Source: Carex sylvatica (lineage: Eukaryota > Streptophyta > Magnoliopsida > Poales > Cyperaceae). Taken from it: a stretch of 64,000 nucleotides of DNA. The translations under genes were made by a program, and so were the position numbers. Positions 32,175 through 45,700 of this stretch are shown here, piece by piece. Under the pieces are notes generated by a model. It was not told the DNA's origin. It saw only the letters and a program-made list of their open reading frames with translations, and ran no database searches. Within the stretch, counting starts at the first letter, position 1. Each line of letters begins with the position of its first letter. The stretch is taken from contig CAXKVR010000154.1 of the NCBI GenBank assembly GCA_964058845.1, positions 62,001-126,000 on the forward strand, given 5' to 3'.

Positions 32175-34704
32175 CCAAAATTTTTATTAATATCCAAAAA
32201 AAAATGAAATTTTAAAAAATAATCAGTTTGGCATTGGATTTCGAAAAGTACCCAAACCGCAAATTTTTTTTGCGGTTTCAAGGCCTAAAACCGCAAAAAA
32301 AAAAATTGCGGTTTTATAATTCCAAAACCACGTTTTAAAAAAAGAAGAAGCAAAAACCACATTTTTTTTTTGCGGTTTTACAATTCAAAAACAGTGTTTA
32401 AAAAAAAACACAAATATTTATTGCGATTTTTCATTTTTTTTCAACTTTTTTTTATTTAAATAGAAATATTGATAATTTATTTATTTATTATATTAAAATA
32501 TTAGAAATATTTAATATATTTCTTTGAAAATTGATGAAATACTATATAATTTAATTTATTAGAAAGACTGCTACAAATAATTTGGATCAATATTTTTCAT
32601 GCCGAATTTTTTGCGGTTATAAGGAAAATTAATATATTTCTTTATGTGTTATTGGAAAAAAATAAAAATGCTTAGATTCTCAGTTATTGATCCCGGTTTA
32701 AAAGTCACTTCTAGATAATACATAAATTATTGTCATCCTTCTAGTGCATTTAATTTATAAAAAGTTATATATATTTTGATAATTATTTTTAATAACAATC
32801 ATTAAATAATTTTTATTTTTATTTTTTTAAAATAGAAATATTTTTTATAAATTAAATGCACTAGAAGGATAACAATAATTTCTATATTACCTAGAAGTGA
32901 CTTTTTGTTACGTTACAAAAAATTTACAATTTATTTTTAAGTGAATTAAAAGCAAGAATCGAAAATCGTGCTAATAAAATAAGGGTTTAAACCTTAAATA
33001 AGGTTTCTCTGGATAAGTAAATCAAGTGTGAATCGAAACTGCGTCGAAAATACGAGTTTCTGGAACTTTATAAGCTCAGTGCGTCCGCACTGGTGGTGAG
33101 TGCGGATGGATGATCCGCACTGACCCCAGATCTTTTTCAGAAAATTGACCAAGTCCTGAGTGCGGGTGTCTCAACCCGCATTGAATTTAAATGCGGACGC
33201 ATTAGGCTTGAACTTTTCTTGATTCAGTGCCGTTTTGATGAAAAATTTGACTAAGTACTGAGTGCGTCCGCACTCATGAATTTCCTGTGATTTTTCTGAA
33301 ATCCTAAAATCTGTCAAAGTGATGAGTGCGGGTGACCGACCCGCACTGAAAATGAGTGCGTCTACACTAGAGTATTTTGCTGTGTTTTCTGTGCCGTTTG
33401 AATTCTAACAAGGGCTGAGTGCGGGTGGTCGACCCGCACTGAAAACGAGTGCGTCCGCACTCAGAGAGATTTTTAACAAAACTCAGATTTTCTTTCTTTT
33501 CCTTTCTCTCTTTCTCCTCCGTCTCTTTCCCCTCTCTGTGTGTGTTCCGCCAAAAGAAGAGGAAAAAGAAGGAGATAGCTCTCTCCCCCTCTCAAACTGC
33601 CTAAAGTCCCGAGAAATTGAAAGTAGAAGCGAGAAACCGGCCGTAGATCTCTCCTAACCCTTCCGCTCGATAATTGTTTCTTTCTCTTTTTTCTCTCGAA
33701 ACCTCGAATTCTCTCGATTGTTCGGGTTTTCATTTTAAACCCAAAATTTGTGCTTGAAACTCTTGTACACTAGTCCTTTGAGCTTCCTTGTTAGTTATTT
33801 GCCGATTTTTCTCTCAATTTCATCCAATTTTGGGATTTCCAGTTTTAGAATTTTCGGTACCAAACTCGGAAATATGAAAATGTGGTTGATTGATTATGCT
33901 AACCCGACCAAATAGACTTGTAATCGGTAGGGTTACATTTCTATCTCAAAATGCTGGCACGTGTATCGGTTAATTCAAATTTCGACCAAATCAGAGTTTA
34001 ACCAATCGGTAAATGGAATTGTTAAGGGAACCAAACTAGTGAACTAGTAAATGAATTGTTACCAAATTGAGATAGTATATGGTTTAGAGAACCGAATCGC
34101 AAAGTGCATGATGGTTAAGAGGTATTAAGGAAGGAAACCGGTAAAAAGGGTATACAAATTCGGTTAAGAAAACAGGAAATAACTCGTGTCACCCAATTGA
34201 ACCTCTTGACCATTGAACCAAGCCTAAACTAAATGAATACGTGTAATATAGGTGTAGGCTCGGTCTAGCAAGACTTTGCGGGGCAATCGAGACGCCTGAT
34301 CCATAACTTTGTTATACGCTCGTCGAAATCAGGTGCGGGGTTCTTGGACTTATTTGATATTTTATTTTCATAAATTAGATTAGTTCTCGATTATCATGTT
34401 GAATGCTTGATTGTTGCATAATTGTTGGAATTCATGTGATATAGTTGATCTACATATTCGTCTGGTTGCCAAATTGAATTGTTATTCTGTGATCTGATTA
34501 TGGTTGAAAGTCACCACAATTTGTCGATCGTGAAAATTATTGTGAATGAATTGGTGAAGTTGAGCTATATAGCTAACTTTGACCATGTAAACGAAATTGC
34601 AAAGTTGAGCTATATAGCTAACTTTGATCTCAGGATCCTTCTGGCGATTTAGGTGAATGGCCCTCATGGTTTCCTAGTACTGGTTGGGACGAGGGGTGGG
34701 TGAC

Positions 34705-34735
<31 letters not shown>

Positions 34736-36162
34736 GTTGATTGTAATTGTGCTTGTGGGTGACTCGTGTGTAACGTCTGTGGTTCGAGAGTATTATCCTA
34801 CGTGATAATGCATTTGGAAGGTCAATTGAATATTACGATATCTTGAGTTCCGAAGTGAATTTTCAATTATGATTTCAAACCAGATCTTAGAAAATGGTTA
34901 AGCCAAAGCACTGCAGATGGGTGTCAGATAAAGAGTCCAGCTAGGTGGAACGTCTGTAGGTGTCAGTAACCCTACAGACGAGGGTCAGATAAAAAGGGTC
35001 TAGCTCGGTGGAACATCTGTAGGTGCTAATAGCCTTATTAAAATGAGTTAAGCATGTTATGTTCTCGTTCGAACTTCATTTTAGAAATTCCATTAGTTGC
35101 ATTTCATTTTATTATCTGTTGTCAAGCATATGCATTCATTTATATATTGTGATAGAATTGTGAAAGTTATTTCGTATGGATTTTATTTTGTGAAAATAGA
35201 GTCTGATTGCAAGTCCAATAACCTGATTGTGACAAATTCGCACTGAGAATGAAATTCTCACCCCCACCCTTTGGGTACTTTTACAGGTTTTGGGGTGACT
35301 GGGTTTGGGGAGGCACACGAGTAGTAGGCCCCCGGTATATGTCACATTTACCATAGTCATTATTTTTGTTATTTGACTAGAGATGTGTATAGTTATATGT
35401 ACTGATTTTGTTGTATAGCTCTTTATGTCATACCTGATGGTTGGTATCCATAGGAGATACCTTTGATATGTTATACTTGTACCAGTCTCGTGTACTTGGA
35501 TTATTATATATGACTTATTTTATATATTTTTGTCGTGTATTTCTGAGTGTATATTGAACTGCCTTGTAAGTATACATGGAGTTGTATGCTTACGGCGGGG
35601 GACTGTTGCGACCCGTGACCGCGAGGTGTGACACTTTTAAACCGGGATCACTAACTGAGAATCTAAGTATTTTTATTTTTTTCCAATAACACATAAAGAA
35701 ATATATTAATTTCCTTACAACCGCAAAAAATCCGGCATGAAAAATGTTGATTCGAATTATTTGTAACAGTCTTTCTAATAAATTAAATTATATAGTATTT
35801 CATCTATTTTAAAAAAAAAAATTAAATATTTCTAATATTTTAATATAATAAATAAATAAATTATCAATATTTCTATTTAAATAAAAAAACTGAAAAAATG
35901 AAAAACCGCAATAAATATTTGCAGTTTTTTTTTTTTTTTTTAAAACACTGTTTTTGAATTGTAAAACCGTCAAAAAATTTTGCGGTTTTTGCTTCTTCTT
36001 TTTTAAACGTGGTTTTGGAATTATAAAACCGCAAATTTTTTTTGCGGTTTTAGGCCTTGAAACCACAAAAAAAAATTGCGATTTGAGTACTTTTCGAAAT
36101 CCAGTGTCAAACTGATTATTTTTTAAAATTTCAATTTTTTTGGATATTAATAAAAAAATCGG
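32175..36162. mobile_element. palindromic Mutator-like MITE (about 1.25 kb) interrupted by a solo LTR
   Basis: The 9-bp repeat GATTAGACG flanks it in direct orientation (32166-32174 and 36163-36171). The ends are CCAAAATTTTTATTAATATC and the complement of CCGATTTTTTTATTAATATC. Left arm sequence at 32181-32780 returns inverted at 32835-32905 plus 35634-36158, including GCGGTTTT runs and ACTGAGAATCTAAG. Removing the LTR and one CTTTT leaves about 1,255 bp that is nearly all palindrome. It has no ORF. Confidence 0.82.
32906..35633. mobile_element. solo LTR of an LTR retrotransposon (about 2.73 kb)
   Basis: Begins TGTTAC and ends GTGACA, flanked by the 5-bp duplication CTTTT (32901-32905 and 35634-35638). 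It interrupts the right arm of the palindrome, whose sequence continues on both sides. There is no primer-binding site, polypurine tract, gag or pol, so this is a recombined solo LTR. It contains repeated AGTGCGTCCGCACT and AGTGCGGGT...ACCCGCACT palindromes (33070-33470) and a CT-rich stretch (33480-33560). Size and style suggest a Ty3-type family; that part is inference. Confidence 0.85.
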
Positions 36163-36171
36163 GATTAGACG

Positions 36172-39056
36172 TGTACCTAAAATCAGTATTCCAAATTCAA
36201 TATCCAACAAAACATGTTGGAAACGTTGGACGTGTACCTATCAATTTTTTTCACTTAAATATTTTTTCATCTATATTTGAAAAAAAAAATTATCCATAAA
36301 AAGTTCACTCTCTGATTTAACCTATAAAATTTCAAACTTCATTAATATATTGTAATGGAAAATGTTTCAAATTGAAATGTCAACTCGTACTTTCATCGAC
36401 ATAAGCCAATCTTTACGTAATGAAAATATTTCAATTTAATAGTAGAAGAAAAAAAGGCATAAAATATAAACTTTGAATAATATATTTCAAATATAGCTTA
36501 ATTATTTATTTCAAATATAATATAATCATTAACTGAGTACAAAGTTTATGAAAAGTGGAATGTAAATATGAAAAATATCCAATTTACGATGTTTAAAAAG
36601 ATCGTCTCAAACAAGAGATTTTTGTATTTCAACGGGATATAATATTAAAAAAACTAAATCAACACATTAATATTAATGAAGAAAGATATTGCATTATCTG
36701 AAAAACAACTAAATAAATATATAATCGTCCACCAACTAAAAGAATTGACTAATGTTGTGTTAATAACAATCAGTATAACTGATATGTGAATATCAGCTGC
36801 CATATTTATGTTATAAATGCCCTCCGTATCAAATTCGAATAACTGATATGTGAATAACAAGGATATTACAACCGGATGAATTTTTTTTCTGAGACCTATT
36901 GGTAACTATGTGTTTTTGCCACTAAATCAAATGTTAGTTATTTATTGGCACACTTATTAGTGTCGTGTTGTTGCTTTTGTGAATGTTATTGCTACTAATA
37001 TTTGCATTTGTTGGCACACTGTTTAGTGCCTTTTTTTATTTGTTTTAGAATTGGGTGTACTTGAGTTTATGCCTGGATCGATGATGTTAAAAATAAAATA
37101 GTTGAAACTTTGATACTGCTTTTGGATGGATCAGAGTTCAGTATCAAATTGATGATGCTAGGTGTGTTCGTGAGACCTATTGGTAATATATTTTTTTTTT
37201 CTGAGGCAGTTAAGCTTTTTCTTTTCTTTTGCTTTATTTGTAAGACTATTTTTTATATTAATGGACGAGTATTTATATATCTCCTTTTAAAAAAAAAAAA
37301 AATACATTCACTTTTGTAATTAGAGACTTTTGAGTAAAGATGCTAAGTCCTCGTATCTCTAATAGTGTTAAACAATTTAATAACTCGTATTATATAATTC
37401 GCTGTGCATGTTGTCTCTAACATATCTGCACGGTGTCATAAACTCGTATGACATATCGACCAATGACCTTGGAGGTGTGACCAGTTTGTATCTGTATTAT
37501 GTTGACAATCTGGAACAATTGGTTTCCAGTTGATCAAGGTTAGCGTCTAGCAACACGCATTGACTATCCAATTATATAGACGATATGTATCCAGACAGTA
37601 TCGTAGATCCAATATAGACAGTACATAACACTGCCTGTGTTGTTTCCAATATCTCATGATTATTCAGTGATGAACGCGAGATAAGATGTTTGTCATTCCC
37701 GCTGTATCATTGATTATGTTTCTTGACACGTGAGTATTATATTATAATACCTTATTGTAGCTAGTCAATCAGAATGTGCACATATAATATAATCTCTATC
37801 AAGGAGCCCAGGAATATCATAGCTGACTGCATACACCAGGATCCATACAAGGAATATTTAGTCCTGTTGACATATGCGTCATACCCAACGTAAGTATTGT
37901 ACACAGAGAGCGTTGGACATAAATCACTAATGCACATTCCTTAAGCATTCATACCATATATCTCATATTTAAGATAACAATCCCGTGAACCATCAATGAC
38001 AAAAATACAAAATTCACAGTGATATTCACTCATGGTCAAATCCGATGTCATATAGACATTTATATGCATCTGTGATATTGAACTGGCAGCAAATCCGAGT
38101 TGATCCGTAAGCTTAAATCACAACATTTAATCGTCACATTAGCCTCGAATGCAATCAGTGTTCCTTGCTAATTACTTTGGCTAGAAATACTTTAAAGTTC
38201 ATTACTTTTATAGTGTGGTTGCCACCCAATCTAAAATCGTAGATAAACCACAAGTAATATAACTTCTAGACAAGAAATTGACTCTCGTCAACCATTCTAT
38301 GATCCATATCAAAAAGTAACATTAAGTTTGCTCTAGGACACTAATCCCTTTCACTATATGTAATGCCGGTTAATTAAAGTGGTAGATCGAATGTATTATT
38401 ATTAATTTAATTCCTGACATTTTGTAGGTATTATCATTTCCTTATTTTGTTTAGAGTTTAGGGTTTAAGGTTTACATAATGTTGAAAGCAATTAATTACT
38501 AATAAATGTGGGGTTTTACTCATACCTAATTTAAAGTTGTGTTATGAATTGGATTATTTGAAGTTATGTGAATAGAAGATGCTGACTTTAATCGGGGAGA
38601 ATAGAAATCTGAACCTATTAATGATGATCCTACAAGTAGTTGTTTATTATATGTTTTATTAAAATCACTTCATGTGAAAAATATTTGACATTATAGTTTG
38701 AAGATTTAATTAATAAAAAGATCGTTCAATTCTTATTAGCATGATTATATAAAGTTGTGACTCTTATACCCTTTGGTTTTGATCCAGGTGATTGAGATGG
38801 CCTTATATGGCTTTTTTTTTATCGCAATTTATTTATTTATTTTATTTTTTGCCAAAAGTTATGGACAAAAATCAAGAGGATGACATGGTACCTGTTACTT
38901 GTAATTATTATTGTTGATTTTGGATTTTTTTTAATATTTGGCTTCTTATGTGCTTAATTGCACAACTGATAACAAATTTGTATGTCTGCTTATGGTCTAT
39001 CGACCGATTTTTTTTATTCATAGATTAAAAAAATAAAAATAAATAAATCCGCAGCA
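36172..39056. other. AT-rich intergenic region without recognised genes
   Basis: Only short frames without family resemblance. A phrase GAGACCTATTGGTAA occurs at about 36890 and 37170. The stretch at 37330-38400 is less AT-rich and might be an old retroelement remnant, but I found no terminal repeats or coding domain. Confidence 0.35.
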
Positions 39057-39068
39057 TACACCTCAGTA

Positions 39069-39640
39069 GTGTATTGAAAAGACCTGTCCGGTTCAAACCC
39101 GAACCGTAGATCAGACCCGTACCTGGACCGGCTCGAACCATGTTGGACCCTCGAACCGAATCAAACTAACCCAAGGGACGGGTCTAGCAAGAATTTGGAC
39201 CGAATTTTTCCACTAGACCCCCCAAACCAGTCCCACACTAATCCGCCTAGATCTAGACCAGACCAAACTTGAACCGGACCGTGAAGAATCAGAGCAGCCT
39301 AAACTACTAGTTTCAGCTTATGTTCTTGGACGAAATAGGGCTGTTCCCGGCCGAAATACAGTAGTTCTGCAAAGCTCAAAACAAACTGTTTCGGTCAGGA
39401 ACAGATGTCGAAACTAATATTTTGTTGCTGTCTTTATTAAAAAAAAAGGCTTGGACCTGATTCGGACTCAACCGTAGACCGGCTCGTGTGAATTTGGACC
39501 ATAAATCTAGCACGTATTTGGACTAACTCCTCTAAATTAGACCCGTCGGACCCAGACCGTACTAACCCGTAGACCCGTCGAACACTCGGATCGGCCGGGT
39601 CCGGACTGGACTGACCTGACCCGACCCGTTTCCAATTCAC
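39069..39640. mobile_element. TIR element with GGACCGG-rich interior
   Basis: A direct repeat of up to 12 bp, TACACCTCAGTA, flanks it (39057-39068 and 39641-39652). The ends are GTGTATTGAAAA and the complement of GTGAATTGGAAA. The interior repeats GGACCGG/CCCGAACC-like words. It has no coding capacity. The 9-12 bp flanking repeat fits a Mutator-like element. Confidence 0.7.
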
Positions 39641-39652
39641 TACACCTCAGTA

Positions 39653-41660
39653 CAATTGGGTGCTTGTGACCGTTAGGATTTGTTTGGTGAATCCGTATCA
39701 CCCAGGTACGTGAGGTGCAATTGATAAATTCTGACTGTTCTTTTAACTTGGTACGGATTTCAAAACAAATTTCTTTATTGTCTCAATAGATATCAGATTG
39801 CATTTGACTCGACTGAAATTAATCTGGCTAATGATTTGGATTTTTTAAGAGATACAAAAATATTTAATGATCTTTTTGCCTTATATGATCTGGATCATCA
39901 TTTTTTTTTAATCGGTATTATCTGTGGATAAATTATGCCCATTAAAAAATATAGCAAAGGCTTCCTTTTCAAAAGATTTGTTTGGCATTGGAAATCTTAA
40001 AATGCATTCACCGGACAGCTGTCCAAATAAAAAAATGCCAATGAAAGAGCTAGGCTTGGGTGGTTTTAACTTTTTCCTTGGCAGTCCCTGCCAAGCTTTC
40101 AAAAAAAAACTTTTATTCGTCAGTAATACGTGCCAAGAAAAACATACAAATATATGAACAAATGAAATAATATATTTGAAATATAGATAACGAGCGAGGT
40201 TGTGGTACTATGCAAAGTGCACGTCAGTATGTAATATGGATTCATATTTTTATACTTAAAATTTAAATAATAAATTTAAGCTGTTTAATATAATATTTGT
40301 ATAGAAATTATCTGTATTCGTCATTATCCGTATCCGTATCTGTATCTACTTTTATGAAATTATCTGTATTTGTTTCCGCTATTATTTCACCATATGTAAA
40401 AATATCCATATCTGTATTCGTAATTATCCGTATCCGTTTAATCCGAATTTAGATAATCTTCAAATACAGAGCAAATACGGAGCAAATTATTCGTATCCAT
40501 GTACACCCCTATATATTATGGCCAGTCGCTAAAGAATTATGAAAGAAATTAAAAGGCAAATATTTTAGACAACTGTCGTCTAAAATATAAATTTGACAGA
40601 CTGGAATTATTTAATAACTAAACTGTGTGACTGGGATATCTCATTATCTCTTCATAGCAAAAATTACATTTTATATTTACTGTGAGTCTTGAATTTTTTT
40701 TTTTTAAATAATCCAACTATTTAATATTCACAATAAATTTTTTCATTTAAATTTTAAATTTGCAATCTAATTTGAGAGCATTATCTTTGTTACTAAATTA
40801 AAGACTGATTCTTGACACATTATTATCGTTAATAAAAACAAATATCTCGTCAACGAGCTGAGTCAAATCATCCAATCAAGCTAAAGATTAAATTCGACTT
40901 GTGTTAGAATGAACTGAGCCAACTCGTTAATAATTTGTTCGTGTTGTAAACTGCGCATAAATAAAATTATTATCGAATTTGATGTTACGAGTCGCTTATA
41001 GACTGAGCAAATTTTTTTTTTTTTTTTTTATAAAAACTTCATCCTTTCATGTTAAGTACAAAAATTATAGTAAAAAAGTCAGACAAATAACTACATGTTT
41101 TCTAAACAATGAGCTAAAAACGAGTCAAACCAGTTCAAACTAAACTAAATCAAAGTTGAACTCGCTAGTGAAAAATCAAATCTGAATCTAACAAATTAAT
41201 TACACTTTTTCCAAACCAATTTGATAACTTAGATCAGATCAAACAAGCTAAATTATAAAACCCCTTTTGAACTGATCTCGTTCTCGGACCGTCCGATCAA
41301 AATGTGCACAAATATTGAATAATTTATGTACATTTCATTTCAGATCAAATTAATCCGAATTCTAATTGAACGGTCCTGATCTAAATAGAAACATTATGTT
41401 ACCTCAGAGGATGTGAACTCTACACTTTAGCCTCCAGCTTCCAGGCGGCTCCGTATTCTCTGCATTAACTCAAAAGAGTATTTTTTGAATTAACGTATCT
41501 CAGTCATCTAATTTTAAATGGAGCTAATCCAGTCATATATTATAATTTAATATTGTAATTCAGAGATCCTTTAATATTAATGTAAATCTAATTCGTACGG
41601 ATCAGATCGGAGAGTCAAGATATATTAACTCAAAAGATTAGTTACGAATTCAAGGCGTTA
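39653..41660. other. intergenic with diffuse ATCCGTATCCG-type and MITE-like repeats
   Basis: 40300-40510 repeats ATCCGTATCCG-like words similar in style to 16385-16945. CTTGGCAGTCCCTGCCAAG at about 40079 resembles the palindromes in the large duplication. Around 41280-41420 is a MITE-like stretch containing TTACCTCAGAGGATGTG, a word also seen near 50070. No gene is recognised. Confidence 0.35.
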
Positions 41661-41679
41661 CCACTTACGTCTAGAGGTT

Positions 41680-42325
41680 TGACAGTGCCCGCCCAGGTAT
41701 ATCCGAACTCAGTCCGCCCGTGCCCGATACCCGGGGTACCTGTACCCGAGCCCGGATATAGGCAGGTAAACGAGTACGGGTATGAGACGGGCCGGACTCT
41801 ATTTTTTCAAAAAAAACCCGCTCTTACCCGTGCCCGACCTTACCCGTGTCTGTCCTTACCCGTGCCCGAACCCGATTACCCATGTACCCTTATCCTTTTA
41901 CCCGTGTACTCTATGCCCGTTTACCCGATTTTTTTTTTAAAATTTAAAATTTTAAAATCCCCCCCCCCCCCCCCACCCGGTCGGTTCATATCAACCCGGG
42001 TCCGGACCGATCAAATCAAACCCGGACCGGCCGGACCCACCCGTCTTCTTAAATTAATTTTATGTATATATATATACACTATTTCATATCAAACTATTCA
42101 GATTTAAAAAGTCGAACTATAAACATGTAAAAAGAAAAGAAAAAAAACCAAAAAAAAAAAACCGGACCGCCCGTACCCAGAGTATCCGTACCCATGAACC
42201 CGAGACGGGTACGAGTATGAAACGGATAGGGTAGAGTTTTTGAAAAAAAAAACCGTCTACCCGTGTCCATCGTACCCGAGTATCCGTCTCCCCGTGCCCG
42301 GCCCGAGGTACCCGATTTTAATACA
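41680..42325. mobile_element. CCCGTACCCG-rich repeat element
   Basis: Dense repeats of TACCCGTGCCCG-type words and a 16-C run (41959-41974). The right end, complement of GTGTATTAAAATCGGG, resembles the end of the element at 39069. The left end is not clear, so the borders are approximate. Frames reading through it are proline-rich artefacts of the repeat. Confidence 0.5.
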
Positions 42326-42339
42326 CTACTTACGCCTTA

Positions 42340-42744
42340 CAGTTACAGGTTGCTTTTTCTTGCCTCATATACTTTTCATCTTGACTCGACAAAGGACCAT
42401 TAAAAAGTACCAAGCAAGAAAACATACACAAACGTACCAAACTCTCCTCTCTCTTTCACCTCAAAAAAACAAAAAAAAACTCTCCTCTCTCTCTTTCTCT
42501 CCCTCCAAAAAGAAGTCGAGAAAGTAACACCACTTGTCGTACTGTGCCACATTCAAATAATCAAAATATATCACTGGAGGAAACGCCGAAACGCTGATTC
42601 CTCGCTCTCTTTTTCCGTTCCTCTCTCTCTCTCTAATTCTATTCTCTCTTTGAAGCAAAAACCCAAACACCTGTCGTGCTTTCCAAAACAGAGGTCAGAG
42701 GGCAGGTACACCCAAACTAAAACCCTAATAACGCTCCACTGTCA
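42340..42744 (+). promoter_or_regulatory. promoter / 5' UTR region of the PP2C gene
   Basis: Pyrimidine-rich stretches (CTCTCCTCTCTCTCTTTCTC at about 42480, and again at 42600-42650) lie directly before the start codon, as is frequent in plant 5' leaders. No unambiguous TATA box was picked out. Confidence 0.45.
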
Positions 42745-45700
42745 ATGGGCTGTGTCAATGGCAAGTGCTGTTTACGCCGGCGTCGTCGCGGGTCCCACTC
42801 TCAGAACCCCTCCTCATCCCGCCACGTCAACTCCTCCCGTTGCCAGATCATCACAGACCCCACCACTCTGGGCTCCACCCAAGTCCCTTCTCACGGTCTT
42901 GTTCTACAATACTCCGCTCTCTCCCATAGGGGCCACTATCCTGATTCGCCAGAGAGAGAGAATCAAGACTCGTTCATAATCAAAGTCCAACTCCTGTCGA
43001 ACCCAAATTTGCATCTGTTTGGAGTTTTTGATGGCCATGGTGCGCATGGTACCCAGTGTGCAAGGTTTGATCGACTTTTTCATTGATTTTTGTTGTTTAT
43101 TTAACAGACTGATAGGTTAATTTTGTTTAGTTGAGTAATCTCACAATTTTTATTTGGGGTCTGGAAATCAGATGTATATAATGACAGTTGCCTTCTGTGG
43201 CGACTCTGTTTTAGATGCATAAAGAGAAAGGCAATCAATGTTGCTACCTATACCAAGTAGTAGATTCAATTCATTGTAACTAAATCAATTTAAGTATCAG
43301 GAGTACATAAATTTTGAATGGAATTGAAGTTTTCTTTCCATTTGAGAACTTTCTGAATTAGGTCCGTGTCAAAATCTACTTGAATTATTTAGGTTTGTGC
43401 GAGACCGGCTACCTGAGGTCCTATGTGCTGACCCTGCTGCCTTACAAGCGGACCCCGCAAAGTCATTCCACGAAGCTTTCCTCACAGTGAATTTAGAACT
43501 CCATAACAATCCTGATATAGATGATTCGATGAGTGGGACCACTGCCATAGTGGTGTTGGTGTATGGGGACATGCTTTACGTGGCAAATGTGGGTGACTCC
43601 CGTGCGGTCGCTGGTGTTTTGAGAGGAGACGAGTCAGTTTTGGCCGAGGACCTGTCCAGTGATCAGACTCCATTTAGGTAAGCTGTAGTTATATACACAT
43701 ATTATGTGGGGAACAAACACGAGATCAGTGTTGGTTCATCTCCAGGCACTTTTTGGAATTTTTTCTTTTGTTTAAATTTCTGTTTGGCCTCATCAAACGT
43801 CAAATTAGGCAAAACCAATCATTTAAATAGTCTTGAGTAGGTAAGGAAAAATTGGAATGTTGGTTTTGAGTGCTTTCCGTTTGGAACATATTTTTAGAGA
43901 AGATGAGAAAGAGAGGGTGAAGAAATGTGGGGCCCGCGTCCTAACAGCTGGACAGGTTGAGGCAGTGATGGCGGCAGCTATAGACGGATCCCCCATTCCA
44001 GAGGTAGAGGCAAATGAAGGTGGGAGTTCTGAGCCTGACGAGGGGGACCCTCCAAGGCTTTGGGTACGGGATGGAATGTACCCTGGTACCGCCTTCACTA
44101 GGAGCGTAGGAGATTTGACGGCTGAAGGGATCGGTGTGGTAGCGGATCCTGAGGTGCGTGTGGTCAGGATCTCTCCTTCTCATCTTTTTTTCGTGCTGGC
44201 AAGTGATGGAGTCTTCGAATTTTTGTCAAGCCAGGCTGTTGTTGATATGGTAGTAATTATCAGTCTAATTGACTGCTTTTATGTGTTTACTTCAGTGTGG
44301 CTAGTGCCCTAAGCCTTTACTTTTTGGTTCAATTGATTTTCTTTCCATAATTATATATATGTTAATTGTCACAGAGATCTTGAGGGCAGAATTGTCAAGT
44401 GATGGGACTAAGGGGGCCATGCTGAATCTCTCAAAAAAAATAAAATAAAAACATAATCTTGTTTAATTTTTTTTGGCCTTTTGCTCTTCGGTAGTTCGGT
44501 ATACAAATTCTTGTCAAGTATCAATAACTTTCGACTAAAATTAGCACACATGGAAGACACTTAGAAAAAGCATCTCAAATAAAAATAGTAAAGCAAAAAG
44601 CAAAGAATAAATGAAATTAAATGGATGGGCACAGGTAGGTAGACAGCTGTGCTGTGTACTTGCATTTGTACCCCACTGCTTTGGTGGTTCATTTTTTTTT
44701 TTCTTGCTTAATTTAACAGCCTTGTTAACAGCATTTGTTTATTTGATCTAGGTGTCAAAATTTTCTGATCCGAGAGAAGCATGCACAGAGATTGTTTCAG
44801 AATCATACCGGCTTTGGTTGGAGCACGAATCAAGAACAGATGATATAACAATAATAGTTGTGCATATCCAAGACTTGTCAGAAGTATGTCTTCTTCTATG
44901 TTGCTAAATAATTTGGGGAAATTCATATTTGTTATTTCATATTTACCAGTTACCTAATGAGTAATTTACCCCCAATTATAACTGTTAAACCTTCTTAATT
45001 CCTGCATCTCTTTCATGGTGGCTTAGTTTTGATCGAGCCTCATCAAACTATCTTTAGTTTTGCAACAAACTCCCAGTGGCTTCTGTTGACCTAATTTCTA
45101 ATTTTCAAACCACATTTATCATGATTTAACATGCTGTTTCTGTTGGTATGCATTTTTATTGGTATGGAAATGTTCTTGTTTTCAGGCGTGTCTGCACACA
45201 CACACACACACACACACACATTAAGAATTTGTAAGGGTAGTCTTGAAAAGTTTTCCTTGACAAAATGTTTTAGCACGGAAACAGTTCTGTGAGCATCTGA
45301 CCTTTCATGTAATTAAGAGAGACACTCTTGGAAAGGTAGTCTTATCATTTACACTCTTGGAAGGGTAGTCTGATCAGTTTATGGAAAATAATAGTAACCG
45401 GTTGTAGGATATAGTTTCCAAATTTGGTTATTCTTTCATATAATAAGAAAAGGGGGTGCTTCACTTACTTTTTGTAGGCGTAGACAATTAGACATGAAAC
45501 TTATTCATTAAGAATTTGTAAAAGTTGGTTAGTATGGTTTGGTGGTGAGACCCCTAGTACTTCGAAGAAAAATGAGGACAAAAGAGGAAAACATGAAGGA
45601 CATGTCTTCCCTGTTTTGTAGATTAAACAAAAAAAATTATTTAACAAACTTTAATGTGATCAGTCAGGTTCTTCTGAGAATCACCACCAAGTAATTCAGA

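Noticed and set aside
33473..33733. 86-codon Arg/Lys-rich minus-strand ORF
   Set aside because: Antisense of the CT-rich part of the solo LTR; low complexity.
35809..36210. 133-codon minus-strand ORF
   Set aside because: Lys/Phe-rich product of poly-A/T tracts in the palindromic arm.
37330..38400. Possible LTR or retroelement remnant
   Set aside because: Base composition is suggestive, but no terminal repeat, TG...CA border, duplication or protein motif was found.
41679..42107. Proline-rich 142-codon ORF
   Set aside because: The translation simply reflects the CCCGTACCCG repeat; no start context or homologous domain.
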